DNA of 64,000 nt, taken from CAVXYG01 sp963766005. Its GTDB lineage: Bacteria; Actinomycetota; Actinomycetes; S36-B12; GCA-2699445. The stretch is from the NCBI GenBank assembly GCA_963766005.1, contig CAVXYG010000004.1, forward strand, positions 1-64,000, read 5' to 3'. Under the pieces are notes generated by a model that ran no database searches, was not told the origin of the DNA, and saw only the letters and a list, made by a program, of their open reading frames with translations. Each line of letters opens with the position of its first letter. The stretch's first letter is position 1. Positions 42,701 to 51,269 of the stretch are shown here, piece by piece. Made by a program: the position numbers and the translations under genes.

Positions 42701-42928
42701 ATGCTGCTGGATTGCACCACGTGCCCCGGGCGTGGTACCGCATGCGGGGGCTGCTTCGTCTCGGTGATGCTGGATCCGACGCCAGGGATGCCTGCCGAGG
42801 TGGTCAGTGCGATCGGCGTGCTGCGCGAGGCCGGGTTGATCGGCCCCGTCCACCTCGCGGTTCAGTCGTCGTCGGACACCAGGCCGAACCCGGTGCCCTC
42901 CGTGGTGAGGGAACTGCGCGTGGGGTGA
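42701..42928 (+). CDS. Small cysteine-rich conserved protein
   Basis: A 75-residue protein beginning MLLDCTTCPGRGTACGGCFV, with the pattern CxxC...CxxC and then a helical segment. It belongs to a short actinobacterial family found beside long-chain acyl-CoA synthetase genes; the four cysteines may bind zinc or an Fe-S cluster. Start chosen at 42701 after GAGGAGAGCGAGG; a longer in-frame start at 42605 is possible. Its last 67 bases overlap the convergent AMP-ligase-like gene. Confidence 0.65.
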   Translation: MLLDCTTCPGRGTACGGCFVSVMLDPTPGMPAEVVSAIGVLREAGLIGPVHLAVQSSSDTRPNPVPSVVRELRVG

Positions 42929-44688
42929 GCGCAGTCGCACACGGACGCCACGAGGTCGGAGCGTTCGCGCAGCAGGCCCCAGGCCGATCCCGGGCTCGGC
43001 GCGACGCGCTCTGGCGGCACGATTGCGAAGCAGTCGATCACCGCACCGGGTGCCGCTGCCGCGGTGGCGCGGTCGATCTCAGCGCGGATCTCGGCGAGCA
43101 GGTCCGGATGGGCTCCGAGATCGGCCGGCGAGTCGGATGCCGATCGGGCTGCCTCCCCGCGATTGCGCAGCCATGCCTGCGCCCGCGCCTCGTCCAGCAC
43201 CACCAATGCCGCAGCGCACCGTGCGGGCCCCTGGGCCACCCAGCACCGCGCAACCAGGGGGTGGGCCTGGACGCGGGACTCGATGTCCTCGGCGACCAGC
43301 GCGCTGCCGGACGTCTGCGCGGGGGCTGCCTCGGTCAGTCGAAGGAAGCCGTCGTCGTCGATCGCTGCCCGGGTTGCGGGGGCGAACCAGGTGCCGTCCG
43401 GCCGGGCCGCCGCCGAGGCTCGCTCGTCGTTCCAGTACCCGGCGAAGACGTGCGGACCGCGGATCTGCAATCGTCCGTCGGCATGGACACCGATCGCGGT
43501 GCCGGGGATGGGCTGTCCGACCGAACCGGTGCGCAGGCTGCGGGAAGAACTCAGCGTGGCCACCCCCGAGGTCTCCGGCAGGCCGAAGCCCGGCAGCACC
43601 GTCAGGCCCAGCCCCCGCAGCAGATGGTGCGCGTGCTGCGTCAGTTCCCCGACGCACACCGCCCAGCGGAGGCGGCCGCCCCAGGAGTCCCGCAGCCCGC
43701 TATAGACGGCCCGGTCGAACGCCGCATGGCGTGCCCGCAGGCCCAGACCCGGCCCGCTGCCGTCGAGGGATGTGCTGAAGGCGACAGCGGTCGTGGCGCC
43801 GTTGTCGAAGATCCGTCCGGTCCCTGCGAGGTGTGCTCGCACGCCGGCATCGTCCAGCAGGCGCTGCCATGTGGACGGCAGTGCGACCAGCACCGTGGGA
43901 CTCGGTCCGCGCAAGGCGTCGGCGCTGTCGATCTCCGGGGCCGGGAACGCCGCCGGGATGCCGCGCTGGATGCAGGCGAGTTGCACCAGACGGCCGGCGA
44001 TCTCGTCCAGCGCGATGCCGTGGGCCACCAGCGGATCCTCCTGGCACACCTCCTCCAGGACCAGCGAGGTCGTCTCGGCGGCGAACCGCAGGTTCGCGTG
44101 CGTGAGGGCGACCGCAGGCCCGGTGCCGGACGGGTAGACCAGCGTGGCCGTGCTCGACGGCAACAGGCTCGCGCAACGGGCATCGAGATCGTCATCGCCG
44201 ACGATCTCGCCGGTCTCGGCGAGGCGGTCGAGCCCCTCGTCGGCGAACTGCCATACGTGACGCACGTTGGGCAGACGATCTGCGGCGGCTTCGAAGACGG
44301 CGCGTTCGGCATCGCCGGCCAGAAAGAGCGCGACTGCGCCGGAATCGGACAGGATCCACTCGACCCGCTCCTGCGGGGCTGCCGCGCTGATCGGCACCGG
44401 TATCGCCCCGGCGCACCAGATCCCGTAATCGACGATGGTCCATTCCGGTCGCGAGGCGGACATGAGGCCCACCCGGTCGCCGGGTTGGACGCCGGCTGCG
44501 GCGATGCCCTTGGCGATGCTGGTCATCAGGTCGTGCAGCTGGGCGAACGTGATGCACTCCCAACGCCGGTAGCGCCGATGCCAGAGCGCGGGCGACCGGC
44601 CCCGTTGCACGGCGTGGCGCCGCAGCGGGTCGATCAAGGTCGTGTCGTTGCCCGGGATCGCGTGAGCAGGCATCGCGAACTCCCGCAT
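42862..44688 (-). CDS. Degenerate AMP-dependent synthetase/ligase (FadD15-like)
   Basis: A 608-residue homologue of long-chain acyl-CoA synthetases that has lost the catalytic signatures. The P-loop YTSGTTGxPKG reads YPSGTGPAVALTH. The A5 Y-G-x-T-E motif is FGLPETSG. The TGD motif is replaced by FAPATRAAIDDDGFL, and the later hinge (GRxKEL) and C-terminal lysine regions are absent. The N-terminal LIDPLRRHAVQRGRSPALWH and GIAAAGVQPGDRVGLMSASR show the family origin. The start at 44688 follows GGAGGCGGG. It sits where Actinobacteria usually carry an intact fadD15-like gene. It is probably catalytically inactive or altered, unless the sequence contains errors. The frame is uninterrupted, so it is not ordinary decay. 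Confidence 0.82.
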   Translation of the reverse strand: MREFAMPAHAIPGNDTTLIDPLRRHAVQRGRSPALWHRRYRRWECITFAQLHDLMTSIAKGIAAAGVQPGDRVGLMSASRPEWTIVDYGIWCAGAIPVPISAAAPQERVEWILSDSGAVALFLAGDAERAVFEAAADRLPNVRHVWQFADEGLDRLAETGEIVGDDDLDARCASLLPSSTATLVYPSGTGPAVALTHANLRFAAETTSLVLEEVCQEDPLVAHGIALDEIAGRLVQLACIQRGIPAAFPAPEIDSADALRGPSPTVLVALPSTWQRLLDDAGVRAHLAGTGRIFDNGATTAVAFSTSLDGSGPGLGLRARHAAFDRAVYSGLRDSWGGRLRWAVCVGELTQHAHHLLRGLGLTVLPGFGLPETSGVATLSSSRSLRTGSVGQPIPGTAIGVHADGRLQIRGPHVFAGYWNDERASAAARPDGTWFAPATRAAIDDDGFLRLTEAAPAQTSGSALVAEDIESRVQAHPLVARCWVAQGPARCAAALVVLDEARAQAWLRNRGEAARSASDSPADLGAHPDLLAEIRAEIDRATAAAAPGAVIDCFAIVPPERVAPSPGSAWGLLRERSDLVASVCDCAHPTRSSLTTEGTGFGLVSDDD

Positions 44689-44796
44689 CCCGCCTCCGTC
44701 CTCACGCACGGCGTCGCCAGCACCCTACCCAACGCGCCGCGGTCGGCCCGTGGCCGCGGCCGGGCTTGTCGGGCGGCGGTGGGAGACTATGGGCCC

Positions 44797-45189
44797 ATGC
44801 ACAGCATCGACCTGGTGGACGAGACGTTCATCGTCGCGCCCGTCGAAGACCTCGCGGCCGTCGTGGCCGATCCGCGCCGCTGGCGTCAGTGGTGGCCGGG
44901 ACGGCGGCTGGAGGTGTTCCTGGATCGCGGCGTGAAGGGCCAGCGGTGGGCGATCGCCGGCGACCTCGTGGGCAGCGCGGAGATCTGGTTGGAGGCCTAT
45001 CGCGATGGCGCGGTGGTCCACTACTACCTGCGCGCCGATCCGGGCGGCGACCCGAGGCGCAAGCCGCTGCCGCCGCGCCGCATCGACCGATTGCGGCGCA
45101 CCGAGGCGCTGCGCTGGAAGTCCTCGGTGTGGGCCCTCAAGCGGGACTTCGAGGCGGGTCGGATCGTCGGTGGCCCGGTGGAACCGTGA
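44797..45189 (+). CDS. SRPBCC (polyketide cyclase/START-like) family protein
   Basis: A 130-residue START-fold protein: IDLVDETFIVAPVEDLAAVV as the first strand and helix, WRQWWPGRRLEVFLDRGVKG, and RRTEALRWKSSVWALKRDFE as the long C-terminal helix. The fold makes a hydrophobic pocket for lipids or polyketides; the ligand is unknown. It is the first gene of a plus-strand row with the metallophosphoesterase, a second SRPBCC protein and the Get3-like ATPase. The start is the ATG at 44797. Confidence 0.82.
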   Translation: MHSIDLVDETFIVAPVEDLAAVVADPRRWRQWWPGRRLEVFLDRGVKGQRWAIAGDLVGSAEIWLEAYRDGAVVHYYLRADPGGDPRRKPLPPRRIDRLRRTEALRWKSSVWALKRDFEAGRIVGGPVEP

Positions 45190-45217
45190 CGACCGCGCGC
45201 GCCGAGGGACGCCGGCC

Positions 45218-46006
45218 ATGAGGCTGGCGATCGTCAGCGACGTCCACGCTCGGGTCGACGGATTGCGCGAGGCCGGCGACGGCGCCGATCTGTTCGTGTG
45301 CCTGGGCGATCTCATCCTGTTCCTCGACTACGAGGAGCCGGCCAACGGGATCTTCGCCGACCTTCATGGGGAGCAGATGGCGCGCCGGTACATCGCGCTG
45401 CGCACCGCGAACCGGTGGCAGGAGGCGCGGGACCTGTCGCATCGGTTGTGGGCGTCGCTGGGCGACGACACCTGGCAGATCATCAACCGCGAGGTCTCCC
45501 GGCAGTACGAAACGATCTTCGCTGCCCTGCCCGGCGGCCTGCTCACCTACGGCAACGTCGACGTCCCCCCGCTGTGGGGCCAGCACCTGCGAGCCGATCA
45601 CCGAGTCGTCGACGGCGAGGTCGTCGAGGTCGGAGGTCTGCGCATCGGCTTCGTCGGGGGCGGTCTGCCGTCGCCGATGCGCACGCCGTTCGAGATCCCC
45701 GAGGAGGACTTCGACGCGAAGATCGAGGCGCTCGGTCCGGTGGACGTCCTGTGCTCCCATATCCCGCCGGCACTGCCGGAGATCACCTACGACGTCGCCG
45801 CACGGCGCTTCGAGCGCGGCAGCGCCGGGCTGGTGGCCGCGGTGCACCGGTGGCAGCCGCGCTACCTCTTCCACGGCCACGTGCACAACCCGCTCGCAGC
45901 GCGAACGCGGATCGGGCGCACCGAGGTGGTCAACGTGGGCCACTTCCGTTCCCGCCGCGTCCCCTACGTCGTGGACATCCCTGCCGCAACGTCGACCGGG
46001 GGATAG
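45218..46006 (+). CDS. Calcineurin-like metallophosphoesterase
   Basis: A 262-residue phosphoesterase fold. RLAIVSDVHARVDGL has the first metal ligands (DVH), then CLGDLILFLDY, TYGNVDVPP (the GNxD/GNHE motif as GNVD), SHIPP and FHGHVHNPLAARTRIG (the GHxH motif), and NVGHFRS. All five blocks are recognisable, so it is probably active on a phosphodiester or phosphomonoester. The substrate is unknown. The ATG at 45218 is 28 bases after the SRPBCC stop. Confidence 0.85.
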   Translation: MRLAIVSDVHARVDGLREAGDGADLFVCLGDLILFLDYEEPANGIFADLHGEQMARRYIALRTANRWQEARDLSHRLWASLGDDTWQIINREVSRQYETIFAALPGGLLTYGNVDVPPLWGQHLRADHRVVDGEVVEVGGLRIGFVGGGLPSPMRTPFEIPEEDFDAKIEALGPVDVLCSHIPPALPEITYDVAARRFERGSAGLVAAVHRWQPRYLFHGHVHNPLAARTRIGRTEVVNVGHFRSRRVPYVVDIPAATSTGG

Positions 46007-46015
46007 ATTGGTGGG
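46004..46015 (+). promoter_or_regulatory. Leaderless-type promoter of second SRPBCC gene
   Basis: TAGATT (46004-46009) overlaps the stop of the metallophosphoesterase gene and is followed by six bases and the ATG at 46016. Confidence 0.45.
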
Positions 46016-46459
46016 ATGGAGGCGACCAAGGCCGAGATCACGGTGCGAGCCTCGCCGTCGGAGGTGATGGCGGTGATCGCCGACCTGCCGAACTACCCGT
46101 CGTGGTCCCAGGGTGTGGTCTCCGCCACCGTGCTGGACACCTACGCCGACGACCGCCCCCGCCATGTCCGGATGCGGATCGCCGCCGGTCCGGTCGCTGA
46201 GGTGTGCGACTTCGACTACACCTGGTTCGGCGACGAGCGCGTCGACTGGACGCTGACCAGCGGCGGTCTGATCTCACAACTCAGCGGCCGGTACACCTGC
46301 CGGGACAACGGCAACGGGACAACCGCCGTGGAGTACCAGCTCAGCCTGGAGTTGGCCGTGCCCATGATCGGGACGATCCGGCAGAAGGGGGAGCGCCACA
46401 TCCTGCGCAGCGCCCTGCGAGGACTGCGGCAGCAGGTCGAGTCGCCGGGCCCGCCGTAG
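46016..46459 (+). CDS. SRPBCC family protein (TB16.3-like)
   Basis: A 147-residue START-fold protein related to the mycobacterial TB16.3/Rv2185c family: EITVRASPSEVMAVIADLPN, YPSWSQGVVSATVLDTYADD, RPRHVRMRIAAGPVAEVCDF and IGTIRQKGERHILRSALRGL. The ligand is unknown. Mycobacteria keep a TB16.3-type gene next to the Get3-like ATPase, as here. It has a leaderless-type promoter just before its ATG. Confidence 0.85.
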   Translation: MEATKAEITVRASPSEVMAVIADLPNYPSWSQGVVSATVLDTYADDRPRHVRMRIAAGPVAEVCDFDYTWFGDERVDWTLTSGGLISQLSGRYTCRDNGNGTTAVEYQLSLELAVPMIGTIRQKGERHILRSALRGLRQQVESPGPP

Positions 46460-46502
46460 CGTTCCCTAGCGGCTGAGTGCGCGCGGCACCGCAGAGGTTG
46501 TT

Positions 46503-46514
46503 TAGGCTCACAGT
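46503..46514 (+). promoter_or_regulatory. Leaderless-type promoter of Get3-like gene
   Basis: TAGGCT (46503-46508), six bases, then the GTG at 46515. No ribosome binding site is present. Confidence 0.5.
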
Positions 46515-47597
46515 GTGCGCAGCATCGTCGTCACCGGGTCCGCCGGTTCCGGGACCAGCACCGTGGCGGCTGCGCTGGCGCACCGCTGGGCCGGCGAGGG
46601 CAGCCGCACCGTCTTGGTACGGGCGGCGGGGTCCGGTGCGCCGCCACCGGATATGGACCCAGCGGGCCCCGCCCTGGAGGAAGTCGATCCCCTGGCTTGG
46701 GGCACTGCGCAGTGGGACGCCGCCGCTGCCGTCCGTCAGCTGCTGGGGCGGCCCTGGAGCGGGCTCGGCGGCGAGGCCGTCCTGCCGCTGCCCGGACTGT
46801 CGGAACTCGCCTGGTGGGGGACGCTGCGCCGCATCTGGGGTGGCCGCTGGGACCATGTGATCGTGGACGCCGGTCCGGTGGCCGAGGCAGTCCGGTGGCT
46901 CACGGTGCCGGACCTGACCGTCGGCCTGCTGCGGCGAATCTGGCCGATGACCGAGCGCACCGGCGACGCTGCAGGGCGCCTTGCGGAGGGTTCCTGGCAC
47001 CTTCGCGCGATGGCACGCCTGGAGAGCGAGGCGTCCGACCTCGCCGATCGTGTGCGCTCCGCCGCAACGGCGATCCACGTGGTCACGGAGCCGCAGCCGC
47101 ACGAGCTCGGCCGGGCCCTGTCGGCCCTGACCCCGCTGGCGCTGTTCGAGCTCCCGGTCACCGATCTTGTCGTGAACCGGGTCCGAGCCGATCGCGCCTA
47201 TGACCGCGCGCTCGTGGCCCGCCTGACCGATCAGTTGCCGGGGTGCTTGGTCAGCACCGCCGACGATCGCGACCTGCCCCCTGCCCCGCACGATCTCGGT
47301 CGTGAGCTCTACCCCGACCTGAGTGCCCGCGATCGGCCGCTGCGTCCCAGGGTGGGACGCAGCGGGGACCGGTTTCTCTGGTCGTGGCCCCTGCCCTTCG
47401 CGGACCCGACCCAGGTGGCGGCGGTCGCGACCGGGGATGATCTGGTGCTGACCGTCGGGTCGGCGCGCCGCGTTGTCCCCCTGCCGAGCGTGCTGCGGCG
47501 CTGCCGGTTGGAGCGGGCGGTGCTGCGCGGGGCGGTGCTGCGGCTGTCGTTCACGCCTGACCCCGATGTCTGGCCAGCGCCCCGGGAGGTGGCATGA
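46515..47597 (+). CDS. Get3/ArsA-like ATPase with altered Walker A
   Basis: A 360-residue SIMIBI-class protein of the ArsA/Get3 type (Rv2184c-like). The P-loop is degenerate: VVTGSAGSGTSTVAAALA instead of GKGGVGK[ST]T, so the Walker A lysine is a threonine. HVIVDAGPVAEAVRWL stands where DTAPTG is found, while VVTEPQPHELGRAL and LVVNRV match the family. It may bind ATP poorly or work as a scaffold. It is translationally coupled to the downstream gene by four bases. Its SRPBCC neighbour is conserved in other Actinobacteria. Confidence 0.82.
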   Translation: MRSIVVTGSAGSGTSTVAAALAHRWAGEGSRTVLVRAAGSGAPPPDMDPAGPALEEVDPLAWGTAQWDAAAAVRQLLGRPWSGLGGEAVLPLPGLSELAWWGTLRRIWGGRWDHVIVDAGPVAEAVRWLTVPDLTVGLLRRIWPMTERTGDAAGRLAEGSWHLRAMARLESEASDLADRVRSAATAIHVVTEPQPHELGRALSALTPLALFELPVTDLVVNRVRADRAYDRALVARLTDQLPGCLVSTADDRDLPPAPHDLGRELYPDLSARDRPLRPRVGRSGDRFLWSWPLPFADPTQVAAVATGDDLVLTVGSARRVVPLPSVLRRCRLERAVLRGAVLRLSFTPDPDVWPAPREVA

Positions 47598-48295
47598 CCG
47601 ATCAGGATGCCGAGCATGACGAGACGGGACGGCCCTGGTGGCATGCCGGCAGCGATGCGATGCCCGATGTGGAGGCCCTGCTCGGGCCGGAGGGCATGGC
47701 CGCTGTCGGCAGCGCCGCCGACGAAGCGCTGAAGCTCTTCGTCGTGCTGCGCGACCGCGTCGTCGATGCAGCCGGTCGGCAGCCTGCCGCGCAGGGGTCT
47801 GCGCAGACCGACGCCCAGCCCGAGGCAGGTGTGCCCTGGGCTGATCTGTTGGGCCAGTTGGCATCCGGCGCGGTGCAGGCCGTGCAGGACGTGGCGGGCG
47901 CCGCCTCCGCCGGCCGTCCGGGGCCCTTCGCATCGCGATCGGACGACCGGCCGCCTGCCGAGGATCGCGCTGAGGGCGAGGAGCAGTCCGACGGCGATGG
48001 GCAGTTCACCGTGCTCCCGGGACAGGCGGCCGCCTGCTCGTACTGCCCGGTCTGCCAGGCGATCGCGCTGTTCCGCTCGGTGCCGATCTCCACGTGGCAG
48101 CGGCTGGCGACATCGGTGGTCGAGGTGGCCGACGCGGCGCGGGAGTTCTCCGCGGCAGGGACGGCACAGCCCCAGGGCCCGGTGCGGGTCACGCCCGAGC
48201 CCAACGTCGATCCCGAGGCACCGAACGTGCTCGTCGCCGATCTTCTGGCCAGCATCGTCGCGTCGGTCGATGACGCGCAGGAACCGACGCAGTAG
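47594..48295 (+). CDS. Conserved hypothetical protein with a CxxCxxC-like patch (DUF5304-like)
   Basis: A 233-residue, mostly disordered and Ala/Gln/Glu-rich protein. It has ordered parts at about 15-55 (WWHAGSDAMPDVEALLGPEG) and 135-185, where QAAACSYCPVCQAIALFRSV shows three cysteines that could bind zinc. It resembles a family seen between the Get3-like gene and ROK glucokinase in streptomycetes. Function unknown. Its ATG overlaps the Get3-like stop. Confidence 0.65.
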   Translation: MTDQDAEHDETGRPWWHAGSDAMPDVEALLGPEGMAAVGSAADEALKLFVVLRDRVVDAAGRQPAAQGSAQTDAQPEAGVPWADLLGQLASGAVQAVQDVAGAASAGRPGPFASRSDDRPPAEDRAEGEEQSDGDGQFTVLPGQAAACSYCPVCQAIALFRSVPISTWQRLATSVVEVADAAREFSAAGTAQPQGPVRVTPEPNVDPEAPNVLVADLLASIVASVDDAQEPTQ

Positions 48296-48405
48296 GGATA
48301 TCGCGCCACCCGGCACCGGTAGGCATCCGCCTGCGGATGGTCGGGCACCGGGGTGGCCGCGACAGTAGCCTGGGCCCGAGCAGCGGCAACGAAGGAGTGA
48401 TCCCG

Positions 48406-49365
48406 GTGGCAGTGACGATTGGCGTGGATATCGGCGGGACCAAGATCGCCGCGGGCACGGTCGCGGCCGATGGCGAGATGCTGGCCGTCGGGCGGCGATC
48501 CACACCCAAGCGGGATGCTGCTGCCGTCGTCGAGGTCATCGCCGAACTCGTGGGCACCTTCGTCCGCGGCAGCGACGACGACATCGTCGGCGTCGGCTTG
48601 GGCGTGGCGGGCTTCATCGACGCAACGCAGTCACGCGTGCTGAGCGCCCCGAACCTCGGATGGACCCAGGTGCCGATCAAGGAGAACCTGGAGCAGTCGC
48701 TCGGCATGCCGGTGGTGGTGGAGAACGACGCGAATGCGGCCGCTTGGGGCGAGTTCCGCTTCGGGGCCGGCGCGGGCCGCGATGACATGATCATGGTCAC
48801 CGTCGGCACGGGCGTCGGCGGCGGCATCGTCACCGGCGGCGCTCTGCAGCGCGGTCACAACGGACTCGGTGCCGAGTTCGGACACATGGTCATGGTTCCC
48901 GAGGGCCGACCCTGCGGTTGCGGCAGACAGGGCTGCTGGGAGCAGTACGCCAGCGGCAGCTCCCTGGTCCGCTACGCCCGCGTCCTCGCCTCGGAAGAGC
49001 GCGCCGATGCCAAGATCATGCTGTCGCTCGGCGACGGGACTCCCGAGGGGATCCAGGGGCTGCACGTCACCGAGGCGGCCGAGCAGGGCGATCCGGTGGC
49101 GCTGGAGGCGTTCGGCATGCTCGGGCGCTGGCTGGGCAGAGGCATGGCGGACATCGCGGCCCTGTTGGATCCTGCGGTCTTCGTCATCGGCGGCGGCGTG
49201 GTGGAGTCCGGAGATCTGATCCTGCGCCCGACGAAGGACAGTTTCGGCGAGTCGCTCGTCTCGCGCGATGTCCGGCCGCTCACGCCCATCGTCCCAGCGA
49301 TCCTCGGCAATGCCGCCGGGATCGTCGGAGCCGCAGACCTGGCGCGGCCCGAGCAGCGCCTCTGA
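48406..49365 (+). CDS. ROK-family glucokinase
   Basis: Sugar kinase of 319 residues, glucose to glucose-6-phosphate. VAVTIGVDIGGTKIAAGTV is the phosphate-1 motif, VVVENDANAAAWGEFRFGA supplies the catalytic base, MVTVGTGVGGGIVTGG follows, and the ROK zinc signature is GRPCGCGRQGCWEQYASG. The GTG at 48406 has GAAGGAG upstream; the 23 in-frame codons before it are not family-like. A TAGCCT hexamer at 48366-48371 is a possible -10. In Actinobacteria the corresponding enzyme (Glk) is the main glucose kinase and mediates carbon control. Confidence 0.93.
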   Translation: MAVTIGVDIGGTKIAAGTVAADGEMLAVGRRSTPKRDAAAVVEVIAELVGTFVRGSDDDIVGVGLGVAGFIDATQSRVLSAPNLGWTQVPIKENLEQSLGMPVVVENDANAAAWGEFRFGAGAGRDDMIMVTVGTGVGGGIVTGGALQRGHNGLGAEFGHMVMVPEGRPCGCGRQGCWEQYASGSSLVRYARVLASEERADAKIMLSLGDGTPEGIQGLHVTEAAEQGDPVALEAFGMLGRWLGRGMADIAALLDPAVFVIGGGVVESGDLILRPTKDSFGESLVSRDVRPLTPIVPAILGNAAGIVGAADLARPEQRL

Positions 49366-49680
49366 TCGCGGTGCGGGTGCTGGCGGCCGCGCGTCCCGCG
49401 AGCCGGGACGCCGGCGCGTCGGGTCCACCCCGTCCTGGCGGCGGCCCTCGACAGCAGCCCGGACGATGTGACGACCATCTGGGCTGCAAGCACGAGACCG
49501 CCGCCCCGGCCAGTTGCGGCCAGGACTGCGTCGAGTGCGTCCGCACAGGGCCGCGTTCATGGCGAACTCCCGCATGCGGAGCGGCACCGGCAGTCGTGCG
49601 GTGACCGCGGCGGAGGCTGTCGGCGGACCGCCCGCCCGGCACGGCGACTCCTGTCGGTGCCACCACGCCGGGGGCGAGGG
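49366..49680. other. Gene-free stretch
   Basis: Between convergent ROK and DUF308-like genes. No supported gene or hairpin was seen in these 315 bases. Confidence 0.35.
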
Positions 49681-50367
49681 CTACAGGACCGCGCCGTCGT
49701 CCCAACCGTCGTCGGTCCGTCCGCGATCGGGCATGCGCGCCACGAGGACGCCGAATCCGACCACGAAGCCGGCCAGCCCAGCCGCGGCCACGAACGGGGC
49801 CAGGTCGAGCAGCGCGGTCAGGACCATGAGGATCGGACCGCCAACGGCGCCGAGCCAAGCCAGCCGGCTGACGCGGTCGCCGCGGGGGAGAGGCGGGGGC
49901 GGCGGTGGAACGAAGTCGTCCTCATCCGGCGCCACCGGTTGATCGGGTGATGCAGCGGCCTGCCCGAAGGCGGCCTCGGCGAAGGCCGCCCGGCCGTCCA
50001 AGAGTCGCCGCGGTTGGCCTTGCTGCTGCTCCGGGAGGCCTCCCCGTGGCTGTTCATCGGTGGCCCAGTCGCTGCGCCGGATCAGCCGGCCCGCCAACCC
50101 CCGGGGCGCGGTGTCGGGATCGGGATCGGGGCCCTCGGTTTCCGCGGCGAGCAGTCCCGGCAGGACCAGGTCCAACGTGGCTCGCGCCCGCTGCAGGTCC
50201 GCCGTCGGCACCGCAATCTCGGTCAGGGACCCCTGCTTGGCGTCCGGAACGGGATTGAGGCTCGCGCCGATCCCGGCAGCGTCGAGGAGGTCCGCCACGT
50301 GCGGGGCGAGGTCGGCCTCGACAGCGACGAGCCGCTGCAAGGCAGGACCCTCCGCCGGCGTGGTCAC
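49681..50367 (-). CDS. DUF308-like membrane protein of unknown function
   Basis: A 228-residue actinobacterial protein. A soluble N-terminal part (about 1-65) with RLVAVEADLAPHVADLLDAA and SLTEIAVPTADLQRARATLD resembles a signal-transducing PII-like or DUF2007-like fold that senses small ligands. A proline-rich disordered linker follows (PPPPPPLPRGDRVSR near 158-172), then two membrane helices (LAWLGAVGGPILMVLTALL and LAPFVAAAGLAGFVVGFGVLV) and the tail DDGWDDGAVL. Its GTG overlaps the stop of the upstream esterase by four bases, so they form an operon. Confidence 0.68.
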   Translation of the reverse strand: MTTPAEGPALQRLVAVEADLAPHVADLLDAAGIGASLNPVPDAKQGSLTEIAVPTADLQRARATLDLVLPGLLAAETEGPDPDPDTAPRGLAGRLIRRSDWATDEQPRGGLPEQQQGQPRRLLDGRAAFAEAAFGQAAASPDQPVAPDEDDFVPPPPPPLPRGDRVSRLAWLGAVGGPILMVLTALLDLAPFVAAAGLAGFVVGFGVLVARMPDRGRTDDGWDDGAVL

Positions 50368-51125
50368 GCGAGCGCCGCCCGGGATCGGAGGAACTTCACG
50401 CTCCCGGCAAAGATCGCATCGGCATCGTTATCCAGGGTGGCGACGTGGTAGGAGTCGTCCAGGAATTCCTGATGCCGGTCGGTGCTGCCGACGCGCTCCA
50501 GAATCCACTCCGAGTTCTCCGGTTCCACGACATGGTCCTGGGTGCTGGTGTAGATGCGGATCGGGACCGTGACCTCGGCCATCCGATCCCGAGTGAGTTG
50601 CCACAGCTCGGTCAGCGAATACGCCGCGTGAAGCGGGATCTTGTCGTAGCCCAGCTCGTCGGCGCCGGGCTTCTTGATGTCGTTGGTGATGCCGGGGAAG
50701 GAACCCAGGAGGTGGCGCAGCACGGGCAGCGCGAAACGGTCCAGCCGGGTCGTGAAGACCGCGGGGTTGACCAAGACGATGCCGGCGATGGCGTCTCCAT
50801 GCTCCTGGGCCAGCCGCAGGGTGAGCGCGCCGCCCATCGACAAGCCGAACACGAACACATCGCGATGGTCGGACTGCAGCTGGCGCAGCGCCCGATCGGC
50901 CTCGGCGTACCAGTCCCGCCACGTCGTGCGATTCATCTCCTGCCATGTCGTCCCGTGGCCGGGCAGCCGGGGGACGGACACGGTCACGCCGGCTTGCTCG
51001 TGCAGGTTGTGCGCCCACGGCTTCATGGACGCCGGTTGTCCGGTGAAACCGTGCAGCAGGAGCACGGCGGTCTCGTTGCCGGTGAGGAGCAGCGGTTCGG
51101 CGTGAGGAAGCAGGGGCACAGTCAC
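50364..51125 (-). CDS. Carboxylesterase / monoacylglycerol lipase-like alpha/beta hydrolase
   Basis: A 253-residue alpha/beta hydrolase of the Est30/YvaK type. VLLLHGFTGQPASMKPWA is the oxyanion strand, LPGHGTTW follows, the nucleophile elbow is FVFGLSMGGALTLRL, and the third member is the histidine in DDSYHVATLDND. A conserved aspartate precedes it in TSTQDHVV. The start is taken as the GTG at 51125, giving VTVPLLPHAEPLLL; a longer start is possible. It is upstream of the DUF308-like gene and next to plsC, which fits a role in glycerolipid turnover. The substrate is inferred from the fold only. Confidence 0.88.
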   Translation of the reverse strand: MTVPLLPHAEPLLLTGNETAVLLLHGFTGQPASMKPWAHNLHEQAGVTVSVPRLPGHGTTWQEMNRTTWRDWYAEADRALRQLQSDHRDVFVFGLSMGGALTLRLAQEHGDAIAGIVLVNPAVFTTRLDRFALPVLRHLLGSFPGITNDIKKPGADELGYDKIPLHAAYSLTELWQLTRDRMAEVTVPIRIYTSTQDHVVEPENSEWILERVGSTDRHQEFLDDSYHVATLDNDADAIFAGSVKFLRSRAALA

Positions 51126-51269
51126 TCCAGGGGCTGGCGGTACGTGCTGCCATGGTCGCACGCCGCCGCTGGCATGGCGGTGGGCAGCACATTGGATCCC
51201 CGAGCGGCGAGTCGTCGCTGTGTGGCTCGGTTCACGCTAGAGTCGCAGGGTGAATGCGGGAGGTGCGGC

